Shown one piece after another: positions 9,549-21,417 of a DNA stretch of 64,000 bases. The position numbers and the translations under genes are program-made. Position 1 is the stretch's first letter, and each line of letters begins with the position of its first letter. This stretch comes from Vandiemenella viatica (taxonomy: Eukaryota > Arthropoda > Insecta > Orthoptera > Morabidae). A model generated the notes under the pieces. The model saw only the letters and a list, made by a program, of their open reading frames with translations. It ran no database searches and had not been told where the DNA came from. The stretch is taken from NCBI GenBank assembly GCA_031002005.1, contig JARYHS010009186.1:179950437-180014436 (forward strand). Direction: 5' to 3'.

Positions 9549-11599
9549 CTCCCTACATTCTATTAAAATGCATTTTATTTTATTATCGTTCACCATTTAT
9601 TTAATCAATTTATTTTGAGCTCGTAGTAATTCTACTTGAATTATGTTCAATTTCTGATACCTTTCATGCATCTTATGATTTTAGAATTAGACTAGCATTA
9701 GCCCTCTGATTCCCGCCTGTGTGCTTGGTATGTGTACAAATTCTTTACCGATTTTATTCTGTTACTAAAAATTAACTTGGAGAGACTTGGATGTCATTAT
9801 TGTAGTTGCATTTAAGTTGTTGCAGCAGTCCAAGTTTCCATCACGAAACAGTGAATGTTTTAATAAACATGTGGCAGAAACTATGATTTTTCCAACGGAA
9901 ACAGTGGCGAAGTTTGTGTTCAGTTTAAATGTAGCCAAGAATAATTTTTAATCCCCTTTGCTTTCAGTGACGTCATATTACGAATTTAATTATTTCAGCC
10001 GCATGTAAGTAGTTCCAACGGGTCAAGATTCCACCACGATATAATGAATGTATTAATGCGCATGTAACTGAAGCTATGATTTTCTAACGGAAACATTAAC
10101 GAAATTTTGAAATGCAACCTGGAACCGAATGACTCCTGGCACGTTGTGATAAAGCATATGGCACGATGAATTTAATTTTATAATTTACATGGTGCAGCGT
10201 AAGGTAGTAGTAATCCTAGTTACTTTTAATTTCAATGATTCCATGTTGCTGTCGTCAAAAACTCAATAGAAAGTAAGAAGTTAGTGTCGATAAAAGATAT
10301 AATCGCAAACAAACATCACAAAATGAGGGCTGTGAGTTTTATTTAATAAAATAATTTATCTTACTGGCCGCGGTATGAACAGCAACCAGAATTTGTATAC
10401 GCGTTCCTTGGGTGATGATATTACAGAATATTTACACATAAGAAATTCGTACCTGTTGATATTTATTGTAGGCATCTTTCTTCGAAAAAAAAAACTGATT
10501 TCTGCATCCATATGACATGTAGGGGAGAAGTATAGCACATTAACGTTTTTAATTAACATCGTACGGCATTCAGCAAGGATTGCAAAACAAGTCGTGCCTG
10601 AGACAAATTGTGTAACTGTCAAAGAAGTTAATAATCTCAGCGGCTGTGCTTACAGTACATATTAACTATATTAATCATGCTTATTACGTTTGATTCATAT
10701 ATTCCATTAATTTTAACCTCTTAAATTTCGGAGAACCGATTAGGTAACTACCCGAAGTCAAGAAAAGAAACATATTCCCAAGAAAAGTATTATGATATTG
10801 TATTAGTTTTACTCAAAGGAATGACTATCTCAACTGCAGTATGATCCGTGACCCATTATTTCACTGTCTAGAAATTATTTCATTTACTTGCTCCATGACA
10901 CGGTAAATATAAGTCTTTAGCTGTTTACGCAGAATTTGATCGGACCATTAGCTCTAAACATTTGAAAACATCATCCATACTGATGCGGAGATTTGCGAGA
11001 TATAGTTTCATACATCTGAGACACACGCAGCTTTCGTACAGATTTATATAGTATAGAAATGCTGAAACGGAAAATAATTTACTTTTGTTAGGTTTTCGTC
11101 TCACATTATATGTTTGCAGCCTCGTGAATTTTGTATGAACGAATTCAAGAAACGAATTGTTGACCCATTTACTTTGATTAATTTAATTTACACGTATTAT
11201 AAGACTTTAAAGTACAATCTAGAAATTCTGAGCTGAAATGATGTATTCAGTCCAAAATGAAATCTGACCAATAGTACAATTGTATGTATTGCCAAAAGAA
11301 CTTAATGTAATTACAAAGATACAATTCACGGCTCAACACAAAAATGTTTCTGACATTTTATTTTATGTTTTTGTAATCTAAATCGTTAATGACGTCAAAG
11401 TGCCTAAAGAATGACGTCGTAGAAGTTTAATTCAAATTGTATGGAGTTCGTAAAAGAATGATCCGGTTTACAAGTATTTTTGTTATCATGTCTCTTACCA
11501 GTTGTAACTGAGAAGTATGACTTAAATCGAATTTTGTTATTTCTTACAAAAGGAAATTGGTTCAATAACACACATTTTCGTTTCCTCTCGGAGTCTGAC
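9549..11599. other. Intergenic region downstream of CSP-A
   Basis: AT-rich DNA. Between about 9790 and 10180 there are reverse-oriented relatives of the 6.3-6.8 kb tandem repeat, including TGAAATGCAACCTGGAACC, which is the linker of the modular family on the other strand. The reading frame at 10356-10622 has no family signal. Nothing else is recognised. Confidence 0.4.
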
Positions 11600-11605
11600 T
11601 TTATT
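11600..11605 (-). terminator. Poly(A) signal of CSP-A
   Basis: AATAAA on the minus strand, about 35 bases after the stop codon, at a position suited to 3'-end cleavage of the CSP-A transcript. Confidence 0.7.
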
Positions 11606-11639
11606 AAACATTTAACAATACAGTCAACTTAAGAGTTTC

Positions 11640-11836
11640 TCAGGCAACCCCCGCTTGTGCTCTCCAGAATTCTCCAAAGTTCTTGAGTTTCTCTTCAGAG
11701 GGACCATACTTCGCTAACAGTTTCTGGAGATCTTCAGGTTTATTCTTGGAGATATTGACGAAGTACTTTCCGAGACCTTCCTTCTGCTTGGCAGAACATT
11801 TCGCGCAATTAGTCGCTACTACTTCCGGTAGAAGAT
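11640..11836 (-). CDS. CSP: Chemosensory protein CSP-A, exon 2
   Basis: This is the second coding exon, joined to exon 1 at 12997-13192 across a 1160-base intron. It begins after a consensus acceptor (TTCACAG|AT) preceded by a pyrimidine-rich tract and completes a codon for aspartate. It encodes the CSP core DLLPEVVATNCAKC with the CxxC pair (residues 76 and 79 of the whole), then KQKEGLGKYF, and ends in WRAQAGVA followed by TGA. The combined protein is 130 residues with spacing C-X7-C-X18-C-X2-C, within the usual CSP size and cysteine pattern (C-X6-8-C-X18-C-X2-C). It is expected to fold into the six-helix hydrophobic pocket of the family. It differs from the CSP-B exon 2 at 8 residues. A reading frame extending upstream past the acceptor is intron read-through. 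Confidence 0.93.
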
Positions 11837-12996
11837 CTGTGAACACAGTGGAGAAGAATAGTCTGGTGAAGTTTTTGATGAAAAGCATATAAACGAGACG
11901 GAACGTCGTGTAGAAACAGACATTTTAAATTTTTATCAACTTGTTTGAAAATACAACATCTATAAGAATCAAATAAACAATTAGGACTTACAATATGAAT
12001 AAATTTGAGACAATACATAAACATGAATTAATGACTTTTTATTGTTAGCTTAACTTTCTAGTAAATAATGTTTGGAGAAAGTATGCTACAACAAATCATA
12101 AACAGTATTCCTTGCAGTGGAAAAATAGAATGCATGGGGCTTCCCGTAAAACAGTGGCCGTAATTTAAAATAAGAAGTGAATAAAAAGGAGGGCAAAAAT
12201 AATATTAATCGACAGTAATCTTTTATTTCAAAAGTACGGTTGTTGTAACCAGGAAAAGAAGACGAGTTTTTAATGAGCCAATGTAAAAATTAATATACTC
12301 CAATGATACTGTAACATTGAATTTCTTATGAGGCTACAAAGATCTAGCCGATCCTTATACGGAAAGTTCATTAGTAATAAAATAAAGTACACATACACCA
12401 TAATAATTACATTGGTCATGAAATAAAGCATGACTTGACGTTTGTCGCATACTGATCGCTACCCAACATGCACAGCACGATTCCGGAACCCAGTATTGAT
12501 GTGCACCTTAACAGATAATTCACAAATAATTAAATTTCTTCTTTCGGAAAATCTGGCATTCAGGACGAATTTTGTTCCCTTGATTTCAATATTCTGTTAA
12601 CACCTATTTCTTACTTCTTCAAAGTGTATGTATTGCAACAATTAGTTGTAAACCCAAATTAAGTTCATTCCTACTAGTTAAGCGTGAGCAAACAAGGGCC
12701 AACTGATTCAATGTAATTACATAGATTTTTTAGAGTGATTAATGGTCTCCTCTACTCTTAAGGTTTAATTTCATTGAACCTAATCCAGAGACATGTGCAA
12801 AAGGTAGGACCAAACGCTGAGAAGATGGCTTTGTTAAAAGACTTTTCTGCAAGACACTGCTTCTAAGCTACCTGATCTGCGTAAGACTAATGTACTAACG
12901 ATATTATCTTGTAACCAGACTGAAGCAACAAACACGATTTCATTATCTGTTGAACAAGCAGCAGCGTAAGCAGCAGGTCTCAGCACTGTTGCTTAC
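11837..12996 (-). other. Intron of CSP-A
   Basis: A phase-1 GT-AG intron of 1160 bases, AT-rich. No transposon or RNA gene is recognised inside it. It is the shortest of the three CSP introns as far as visible. Confidence 0.8.
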
Positions 12997-13192
12997 CTCT
13001 GAAGACTTTGGTCGGTGGAGTACAGGAGCTGTCGTCGCCTAGAAAGCAGTGAGTGATGGCGTCCACGTTTGCCGGCACAGCGAGCAATGCGTCGATATCT
13101 ATCTTGTCGAACTCTGTGGTGTAGGTATCCTCTGGATGGGCCACCACCAAAGTGGCGCCCAAGACGAATGCAATGGTAAACAGGCGCATCAT
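12997..13192 (-). CDS. CSP: Chemosensory protein CSP-A, exon 1
   Basis: Encodes residues 1-65 plus one base. The first of two adjacent ATGs (13190-13192) aligns with the starts of CSP-B and CSP-C. A signal peptide covers residues 1-18 (MMRLFTIAFVLGATLVVA). It is followed by HPEDTYTTEFD and the first cysteine pair CFLGDDSSC (residues 49 and 57). The donor AGAG|GTAAGC lies at 12996-12997. It is one codon shorter than the other two copies, in the segment after TEFD, and is more diverged from them than they are from each other. Upstream are a strong TATA box and the shared palindrome. The gene appears complete and functional. Confidence 0.93.
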
Positions 13193-13234
13193 CTCGATGA
13201 GTGAGGTATGGTACCTGGGAGCAACGATAGTCTG

Positions 13235-13244
13235 CTTTTATATA
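13235..13244 (-). promoter_or_regulatory. TATA box of CSP-A
   Basis: Reads TATATAAAAG on the minus strand, 43-52 bases before the ATG. It is the strongest TATA match of the three CSP promoters. Confidence 0.75.
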
Positions 13245-13299
13245 GTACTCGAAGACCTTGGATAGAGTTAAAGAGTGGATGCGACTAGACTTAATGTTA

Positions 13300-13318
13300 C
13301 TTGTCATATAATGACAAG
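13300..13318 (-). promoter_or_regulatory. Conserved upstream palindrome of CSP-A
   Basis: CTTGTCA and TGACAAG arms are perfect, with five intervening bases (TATAA). It lies 108 bases upstream of the ATG. Much of the sequence between it and the TATA box differs from CSP-B and CSP-C, so its preservation stands out. Confidence 0.6.
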
Positions 13319-13629
13319 CGGTTTCTACTACTGTCCTCGGTTCGACCTCTAGATAAAGTCATTAATATATAATCATAGCTAGCAAGTGCTGAAAAAAAAT
13401 ATCAGAATAGGACAAATAGCTTCCAACATTATTTTGGTTTGCTTCGTTGTTACTTCATAAACTGGTATCTTTTAAAGTTTCTTTTTTTCACATGTAAAAT
13501 ATTACTTCTCATGTATAGTTATTCCAACGCAATCGTGCCTTCATGTCCCTCTAAAATTCTCATCTCCATTACTTAGTCGTTAATCCCCAGGCAATCATTA
13601 TTTCGATAGTACCTTCATCAAAATAACCT

Positions 13630-13830
13630 GCCACAGTGGCTGTGAACGTTAAAGTGTCCCCATACTGGATCAGGAAGGTACAGCGGGCTTAAATTCAAAT
13701 CAAGGGTCCCCCGTACTGGCCGCTCCGAAAATGGTTTTTAGGCTATTTCCTGCGGTGAATGCTGGGGCGGTCCCCAAGTTCTAGGGTTGTAACGGAAGTC
13801 GTCCTTGTGGATGTTGACGCCGATGTTCAA
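13630..13830 (+). repeat. Degenerate SINE-like sequence
   Basis: A tRNA-head-like stretch (CAGTGGCTGTGAACG, later TTCAAATC) is followed by a GC-richer body with GTGAATGCTGGGGCGGTCCCC. The boxes are weak and no tail or target duplication is seen. Confidence 0.3.
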
Positions 13831-14097
13831 TGCTTGACATCCGCGGATGAATTGCGGATGCGGATGTTTTGCTGATGTAGACAAATAAATTCATACTTAT
13901 TTAGATTTTAATATTTTATAAATAAACTTAAAATCAAAATCAATATATTTTTACGCTAAATTTGACATTTTTTTTTAGAAGTAACGCTTATTACCATATA
14001 ATACTCCCACACTGAGTTATTTTTTGCATCATCTTGCAACAAAAAAAAACCCAAAAAAAAACGTGGAATGATTTCACAAGTGAATTAAATATTTAAT

Positions 14098-15761
14098 AAA
14101 GGTCCATTTATACACCCGTTCCCGATCACCCTGTCCAGTTCCCGTTCCCGATCTCACTTTCTTCCCGTCGACAGAGTGTTGCATTTAGACGACCCGTCGG
14201 CCGGCCCGATCTGCTACTACCGTACTAGCGGCCTACCTCCAGGCGTATATCCGTCTTGCTCTGAAATTTGCACGTTACATTCAATAGTAAAAGTAATTAG
14301 GTAGTTACAAATTTTATTAGAGTTCTAATATTTAATAAATATGAATGGCTCCATATTTATCAAAATCTCAAATTCTTGGTGTAACCATGACGGTTTGACG
14401 GTGCGAAAAGCCTATGATAAAAAAAGGACACGTGCCAAGCAAGTATATTTAGAAAGGCATATGTTCAGTCACTTTAGACTCTTAGATGTGTTGGATGGTA
14501 TAGATTTCCGGAATTTCTAGCGGATGAAATCTAAAATGCCTCATTTCTCGCGTCTTAGTTATGATAGAAGGCATGTGAGGTTAGGGTTGCCAACCATACT
14601 GTATTATAAAGTATCATATTATTTTAGTTTTGGCTGTTATACTTTTTCCTACGAATAAAGCGTGCGAAAATAAATTATTTCTAATAAAGTATACAACATG
14701 TAATTGAATGTTCGGCTGCTAGTTTCACAACCTCCTGCAAGAAAACGTACCTATCGGCAAGCGATTTTTTGCTCGCATCCTTTGATCTGTGTAATTATCG
14801 CTTCGGAGTCAAGGCAATAATGGCGGACCATTCATATTGTTGTACTCCAGTCGACTCGTATCCGCTCGCCGTTATTTCTGAACGGAACCATAAAGTATGC
14901 GGAAACAATTTATTTTTGGTAAACTATACAATTCAATTAATTTACAAACGACATGTTAGTGCTTATGATGAAACAAAATAAATGAAAGATGGTGGGAAAG
15001 TAGAAACAGAGCTTCCATAAATTTAAAAATGAGTGTTTCTTTTTTTTTGCTATACTTGATGTGGAATGTGGCTCCAGCTGTAACACTGAAATGAAACCAA
15101 CAATTAATAGCTAGTCCAGTAAGCCCGAAAATATATGTATTTAAGGCAATAAATAACATGTACTGAGGATGAAGACGGACCGGATCCCACGGAAAATTCT
15201 CAAATACCATCCCAGAGGCAAGAGAGATGTAGGGAGACCACCAAGAAGATGGATTGAGACCGTAACAGGCCACCAGGCCTAATACGGGACAGGAAGAATA
15301 AGAACAACTAATAATTATTTATTTCCCCTTTATATACTTTTTATTTCCTCTTCAAAAGACAAATATACGAGTACTTTATTTTTTTCTAAATAAGTTGGCA
15401 ACTCTATGAGAGGCGTCTCATAAACATTTGTGGGTCTTTTACACCTCCAGCAACTTTTTAAATACTTATTTTTCTTGATTATCGGATGAATCCATCTCAA
15501 GATAATAGAAAACGGGTAACCAGACAGTGTGGGCACAACCGGGCGAGGCTCTACACGGCCAGTTTTCAGGGCAGAGTGTTGGGGACCCGACTTACCCCTC
15601 ACCCTTTTGCCCTAAATCGGATTGTATTTCCACCCGACCTCCCTGCCTGGCCTCGCGGCAAAAACGTGACCAGGAGCTCAGTTTAGACGACCCGTTTTCA
15701 GGGCAGAAGGGGTGTGGCCACGATTTAGGGAGACCAGGTCGGGTCGTCTAAATGGGCCTTT
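14098..15761. mobile_element. DNA transposon with TIRs related to AAAGGCCCATTTAGACGACC
   Basis: The left end reads AAAGGTCCATTTATACACCC. The right end, reverse-complemented, reads AAAGGCCCATTTAGACGACC. Both are flanked by AAT, a possible 3-bp target duplication. Internal copies of TTTAGACGACCCG near 14190 and 15683 suggest nested or rearranged ends. No transposase ORF is visible. A Harbinger-like origin is possible but not shown. It contains a LINE C-terminal fragment near 15155-15310. Confidence 0.45.
15155..15310 (+). mobile_element. LINE C-terminal fragment
   Basis: Forward translation gives IPRKILKYHPRGKRDVGRPP followed by RRW, the P-x-GRR-x-x-GRPxxRW signature found at the 3' end of many LINE ORFs. 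It is only about 50 codons long and has no start. Confidence 0.55.
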
Positions 15762-16199
15762 AATTACGCACTCGTCTAAAAAACCATCTTTGTTATGTGA
15801 ACTTTGCGGAGTTCGCGGCTCAACTAATTCAAACGTGGAAGGCCACGCCACCACATATCGCCTTGCCCGCCACCCGCCCTTCCATCGCTCTAGCGGCGCA
15901 TTCACAGTACAAGTTGTAGGACCTACGTTTATTTTCGATAAAGAATTCTTGATGGGCTGTGAAAGGGGATAGAGGAATACATGCAAGACGTGTTGGATGT
16001 TGGAACTCCCAAACAACCAAGCGACGATGGGCGGAATCTCGTATAAAGAGAAAAGAATATTATATATTGCAATATAAACAAAACATCCACTATACATCCA
16101 CAATAAATATTGCGGATGCGAAAGCGGATGTAGGATTTCATGCGAAAGTTCCGCACTTGCAGATGCGGAGATCCGTTGCATTCCTATCCCCAACTACTG

Positions 16200-17178
16200 T
16201 CTCATAAACTACATTTAAAAAAAAATATGAAGTCATCAACACAATAGAATTACATGATTACATGTTTCACATGATGGCAGAATTTAGCAACATTTTGATT
16301 TATTAATAAACCCCTCGAGTAGCAGTTTCGTTCCTTCACGACATATTTCCAAAACATTTTAGATTTACCACTTGATTCATTTTGAATTTTACTTCAGGAA
16401 TTTTCATTTTCATGAAAAAATTGATTCATCCTTAAAAACTCAAAAGTTCCAAGCTTCATTAATATAAGTATTAACTATCGCTTCTTGTATAATATGTTTG
16501 TAATATTATTTCGAGAGTAGAATACCGCCGAGATGTAAACAGGAGTTGAACTCAATTCTCTTCTGTTCCTTGTCTCTTATTATTTTCGGACTCGAATCAT
16601 ATACGTAATCAATTAAATTTCGCAGAATACAGAAGCTTCTTAAAAACTTGCCTTTCACAAGTTTAAAATTAAACGTTTGTACTAATTAATTTGTTGTTGA
16701 AAACAATTTTTACATTTCGTAATCTTAATGTAACATTTTAAATTTTTGTGACTGATAATTCCCCGACAAGAAGCTAAACACGTCCGAAAATTATATATCA
16801 TTGAAAACGGCATCATTGTGATTATATCAATAATAATACACTGTTTTAGGATCAAATTGTACTTCGGTTTGTTGATAAAATTAGCATTTATCACAGTTAG
16901 TTACTGAATAAGATGCATTTGATGGGTTTAATTATATATGTCTTTCGTAGGTAAATACAACATTTGGTAACTTAATTTAGCTTTTCTATCGATATATTAT
17001 TTACTTCCAATTTGCACAGTCACACGTTAATTTTACCAAAAGGTTCTGGTATACAACTGACAAATATAAATTTCTAATATTAAAAAATTTACAAAAGTTT
17101 GTATAAAAAAATTTACTTTGTTAATATTATTATTAGCGAATTCTCCAAATAAATGGAAGACGTAAGCAAATGACCGAA
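16200..17178. other. AT-rich spacer
   Basis: Strongly AT-rich DNA without supported genes. The frame at 16682-16894 has no family signal. Confidence 0.4.
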
Positions 17179-18306
17179 TCAAGTTTTTTTCGATTTCTTC
17201 TTATTGTTCCAATAGGCTTTCATTCTTTCAGAGAAAACTTATTTGCGTTCTTCCGACCACTTTGGTCTGTCCTGTTTTTGTTTTAGTTGTACAGTTATAA
17301 CTTTCCATTTGTCTACTTTGTGTCTGAAGTTGTCTCTTTCTAATATGTCTGTTGCTCCTATGCTTGCACTTTTAAGATCCTTCCGAATTCCATTCAGCCA
17401 AGGTGTAGGATTTTTAAGTGAACTATTATCTTTTTTGTCAATCGACTTTCTGGTAATATCTTAAGGTGACCAAAGAATTTCATTCACTTTTTCTTGATGT
17501 CAATTTCAATGTTTGAAAACTTTTCTGTTGTTTTGATTGATTGTAGTCGGTAACCATCTTTAGTGAGTCTTGCTCCTAGGATTTTTCTAATGATTTTTCT
17601 CTCTACTTTTTTTAAATTTCTTCAAGGTCATGTTTTCTGTTAAGTGTTATTGTTTCACTTGTTGGTTTGATGACTGTGTTGTAATGCCGAATTTTGGTCT
17701 GCCTTGACATTGATTTTTTGTTGTAGAGATTATGTACTAACCCTAACGTTTTTTTACTTTTTGGAGGCGATTGTGCTTTGAGATTTTCTCAAGGCCTGTC
17801 GGTTCGATGAATTCTCCGAGGTATTTAAAATATGGGGCCCTGTTAATTTCACCGTATTTCGTTCTCAAACTTGCTATTTCTGTCTTTGAACACATGAATT
17901 CAGTTTTCTCGAATGAGATTTGTAATCCGACATTTTCTGCACATTCTTTGAGTGTCCCAAGCTGTTTGATGGCAGTCTCTTCATCTTCTGCTAGTATCGC
18001 CAAATCATCCGCAAAAGCGAGGTATGGTATATAGAGGCTGTTTTTGGGAAAGCCAAGTGGAATTGGTTTCCAACACTTACATTTCTTGAGTTCTCTCTCC
18101 CATTCTTCCATAACCTTGTCTAGAACGACATTGAACAGAAGAGGGGAGAGCCCATCGCCTTGTCTCACACCTGTTTGAATGTCAAAAGGTCCTGAAATTT
18201 CTCCCATGAATTTTACTTTAGATTTAGTGTCAATTAGTGTTTGTTTTATGAGTTCTCGTGTTTATGGATCTAGTCCCCTTTCTTCTAAAATTTGGAATTT
18301 TCCTTT
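17179..18306 (-). pseudogene. RTE-like LINE reverse transcriptase fragment
   Basis: On the minus strand the reading begins near 18306 (ILEERGLDP) and includes TGVRQGDGLSPLLFN, the catalytic block LAFADDLAILAEDE (FADD core) and the downstream EKTEFM and YLGEFIEP blocks. After frame breaks it continues to a C-terminal RPKWSEERK...ERMKAYWNN segment that stops at 17179-17181. This layout matches the 3' half of RTE-type LINEs common in insects. It lacks the endonuclease and has several frameshifts between about 17290 and 17770. The longest open segment is 17743-18207. A dead copy. Confidence 0.8.
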
Positions 18307-18309
18307 TTT

Positions 18310-19265
18310 TGTTTGGATATTTGATAGTACACAGCAAAAAAATATTCTAACTGATTCAAATTCTAGTTTCAACTGATTACTATGCAGATAGTCCCTTGAA
18401 GTCGTTTCAGCTGTTTTTGGGAAGATTTGTGTGTTTTTGTTTGCTGTGATAGATTTTCACGCACCATAACTGTAGTACTAAAATACTTAAGACACATACT
18501 TCGTACGTGAAGGGAAACGGAAAGCTATTGTTTTCACTAAGTCGTTTGACCATCTATCCGTTTGAGACAGGTTTATAGCTCGAAAAGAATCATATCGCAG
18601 ACTTCAAATTTTCACATGTTACATGTTGCGTTCACCAAAATTTCAATTTTGTATAAAAATTTCGTGTAAATCTTGTTCTGGTAGTGTATGGGACCTGGAA
18701 AGGGGTACTATGTTTTTTCCTTTCCAAAACTGTGGGGCATCGTTGATCAGAGTCCATAAAAGTAGAGGATTAACATTTTTTATTTATTTTTTTTCACCGG
18801 ATGAATGAAAACGTTAGTGGCGGTAAATTTTTTAATTTTAAACCACTTTTGCTTCCAGTAACTTGAAATTTGTTTTCAATATCGATACTATCATTTATTT
18901 TAAACAACACATCTAATATATTTTATATATTGCAATAAAAACAAACATGTATCAGTTTTGTGTTTGCTTTTGTACATATTAATGCTATTTTATTGGAAGC
19001 GCTCCTGGTTCAGAGTGCTTCGCATCCTTGCGGATGGGATAGGTATTAACTTAAAATGAAGTTTTTCGCTAGTGATACGTATGGTCGCATAGGCGTGAGG
19101 GGGTAGATATGCAGATTGCTTCCCGCACGGCACGCAAATGCGAATATGAGAAAATTATCAGCGTATTTGGTACAATTTCGTAATAGAAAACTTAGAAGTG
19201 ACACAATCACAGTCCATTTCAATTATTATCCTTCTTATATAAAGCTATTCAATATTTGTTATTCG
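18310..19265. other. Spacer, nothing recognised
   Basis: Moderately AT-rich, with a T-rich run near 18780. No coding or RNA signal that I can support. Confidence 0.35.
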
Positions 19266-20461
19266 CACAGCTGGGCAGAAAACCGTTAACTAACGAAGTT
19301 GACAAAATTGTAAAAATGTAACTATTAAGTTAACCTAAAAAAATCATGAACGTTCTTCTAACATTCCATTAAATTGAACTTCCGTTAACTTAAGTCCGTT
19401 ACATTGGCAGTTGCTATCATTACGTTTTTTTTGTTTTTTTTTTTAATTGCGCACTAAGGGACGCTGGTACGTTTGGTGAGTCGAAAAGCGAACGAATTAC
19501 GTAGATAGGTAACGCGAGTGCGAGTGTGATGCATCTATGACTGTTACGGCTCCTCTTCACAATGATGGGGGATAAAAAAGTGGCCATCATCGTCGCGATC
19601 ATGAATTGCTGTCTGTGAATTTTCATTTAGTGTCTGTTGAAAATGGACGTCAAACTGATAGCGGCTTGTGGTGATCACGGAGTTGTGTTGGTTGATGGCT
19701 GAGTCGTGATATTGAACCCAATCATCGCAAATTCCATTTACGAACGGTGCAACCTCAGAAGGAAGTTCGATGTAAATGTTATCTGTGATGTTTAGGCTAG
19801 TGTTGGCAGAACATTGTAAAATAATTAATTTACTGAATTAAAGTTATGATAAGTACAAAGAAAGGCTTAAGAATCTTTCATTTAAAAAGAAAAGGCGAAC
19901 GTGTGACTAAACAAGAGATGACCATAATCTTAAGGAAATAACTGGAAAACATTAAATAAGTACCAGGCAGAAACGATTCACAAAGAAAAATAACACAGAC
20001 TTCTGCTATCTATTTGCTTAGTACGTACAATTATTATCGGAATGAGCATCAAAAACAAAAAAGTCCTGTGAAATAGCTGCAGTAAGGGAAGATGGTGGAT
20101 ACTGACTATTTAGCGCAACTGGACAAGGTACAGAGCCTCCAATTATTGTGCTAGGTATTAGACAACTCTTGCCTGCAATTTCGTTTTCACTTCCCCATAC
20201 ACATCATCCCCCCCCCCCCTCCCCAGACAAACCATGAATAAACAACTAGCTGAACTTCTAGCAGAACCATCATCCGAATTTGATAACTTCGATCGCATGT
20301 CATCAAGCGACTTTGAATATCTAATGCAAAAAATATCTTCATTGGTTGCGAAAAAAAGTCATTTTTTGGACCTCTGCCGCGCGACTGAATGATGGGCGAT
20401 TGTGTGGAACGCACACGATCGCTCACGATTATAGGCGATGATGGACACTCACAGACGATTA

Positions 20462-20530
20462 GGCCCTCTACACAATCCTGCGTGCCTTTAGTTGCCCATC
20501 ATGAGCGATTGTTTAGAGGAGCCTTTACGC
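20462..20530. repeat. Small inverted repeat (CCTCTACACAATC arms)
   Basis: Arms AGGCCCTCTACACAATC and GATTGTTTAGAGGAGCCT face each other across about 28 bases. Similar GCGATTGTGTGGAA sequence lies just upstream at about 20395. It may be the joined ends of another transposon whose middle was lost. Confidence 0.45.
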
Positions 20531-20780
20531 TAGGCATGGCGCGGATCTGAGTAGGAAAGTTAGAGTTGTGGTGTTTGTATTTTACGTCTGCGACCCGACG
20601 CTCACTACTCGTTTCAAAGTCGATTCGCAATTGATTTTGATATTTAATCTAACTTTTTAACTACGAGGAATACAGTGTCACTTTTTAATGTGTATTTGTT
20701 TGGACTTTGTTAGTGTAATAAATTAAATTGACATTCGTTACATGATTACATCATTTAAACTCAAGATCTAGAATCTGATT

Positions 20781-21044
20781 GTGAAAGCAGCAACGCTAAC
20801 AGAGAAAATTGAAAATCATTGGTCACATTTATGCAATTATGTTGCGTTTAAATCAACGTTTGGAGAGCAATTGATTTATGAATTCAAACTTTGTTTGCCT
20901 AAACTTTCTACAATCAAGGCTCACGTTTCCAGCCTTAATAATCTTAAACAACACATGAAGATAATGCATACATCCAAATATTTACAGTTTGATGAAAAAG
21001 TAAAAATAGGGTCACGCAGGAAAAGTAGTTCAAAGCCTTCTTAA
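20781..21044 (+). pseudogene. BED-type zinc finger fragment of hAT transposase
   Basis: An 87-residue frame has FGEQLIYEFKLCLPKLSTIK, NNLKQHMKIMH and then a basic tail SRRKSSSKPS. F-K-L-C followed by NLKxHxxxxH resembles the BED finger at the N-terminus of hAT transposases (C-x2-C-xn-H-x4-H), but the first cysteine appears lost. No RNase H-like or dimerisation domain follows. It lies inside paired hAT-like termini, which supports the assignment. Confidence 0.5.
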
Positions 21045-21417
21045 AGTGCTGTGGATTCTTCTGGTGTAGATAGTAGCAGAATTACTCCCTCCCCACCTCC
21101 CCAATCATCATCTGCATTGTAGTACCAGACGGAGGCATATCCCAGGTCAGTGGGAGCCAATGCATTATAAACTTTTTCACTGCCACCATGATTCCACTAC
21201 ATCTTGTATACGTATGAGAAGCTGATTAAAAAGTTGACCCCCAGTAAGAATAAATTTCAGAGGGACACTAGGGTAAACGTATTGTTGACGGCTAACTATA
21301 AACAAATAACTGTAAATTTGCAAAATGTAACGTTATAAGGATTATCGAAGTTAACTTCTTAAGTAGCGAACTAACGATTAACGAAGTTAACTTTTGGATT
21401 AAATGTGCCCAGCTATG

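Larger units (their letters stand above)
13840..16190. mobile_element. Possible DNA transposon with subterminal GCGGATG motifs
   Basis: Clusters of GCGGATG/CATCCGC occur at 13840-13872 and again at 16110-16180 but not between. Short repeated subterminal motifs of this kind are typical of hAT-type elements. If this is one element, the TIR element at 14098-15761 sits nested inside it. No target-site duplication was identified, so the boundaries are guesses. Confidence 0.3.
19266..21417 (+). mobile_element. hAT-type DNA transposon remnant
   Basis: The left end reads CACAGCTGGGCA and the right end, reverse-complemented, CATAGCTGGGCA. The flanks are GTTATTCG and ATTATCCG, an 8-bp target duplication matching at six positions, as expected for an old hAT insertion. 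Subterminal GTTAACTTCGTTA-like motifs recur near both ends. Inside is a BED-finger-like coding fragment (20781-21044). Between about 19440 and 20530 there are further repeat pieces, including poly(C) near 20210, and no transposase core. Confidence 0.6.

Noticed and set aside
11683..11892. Plus-strand frame opposite CSP-A exon 2
   Set aside because: It is the antisense shadow of the exon. The minus strand has the CSP motifs, splice acceptor, stop and poly(A) signal.
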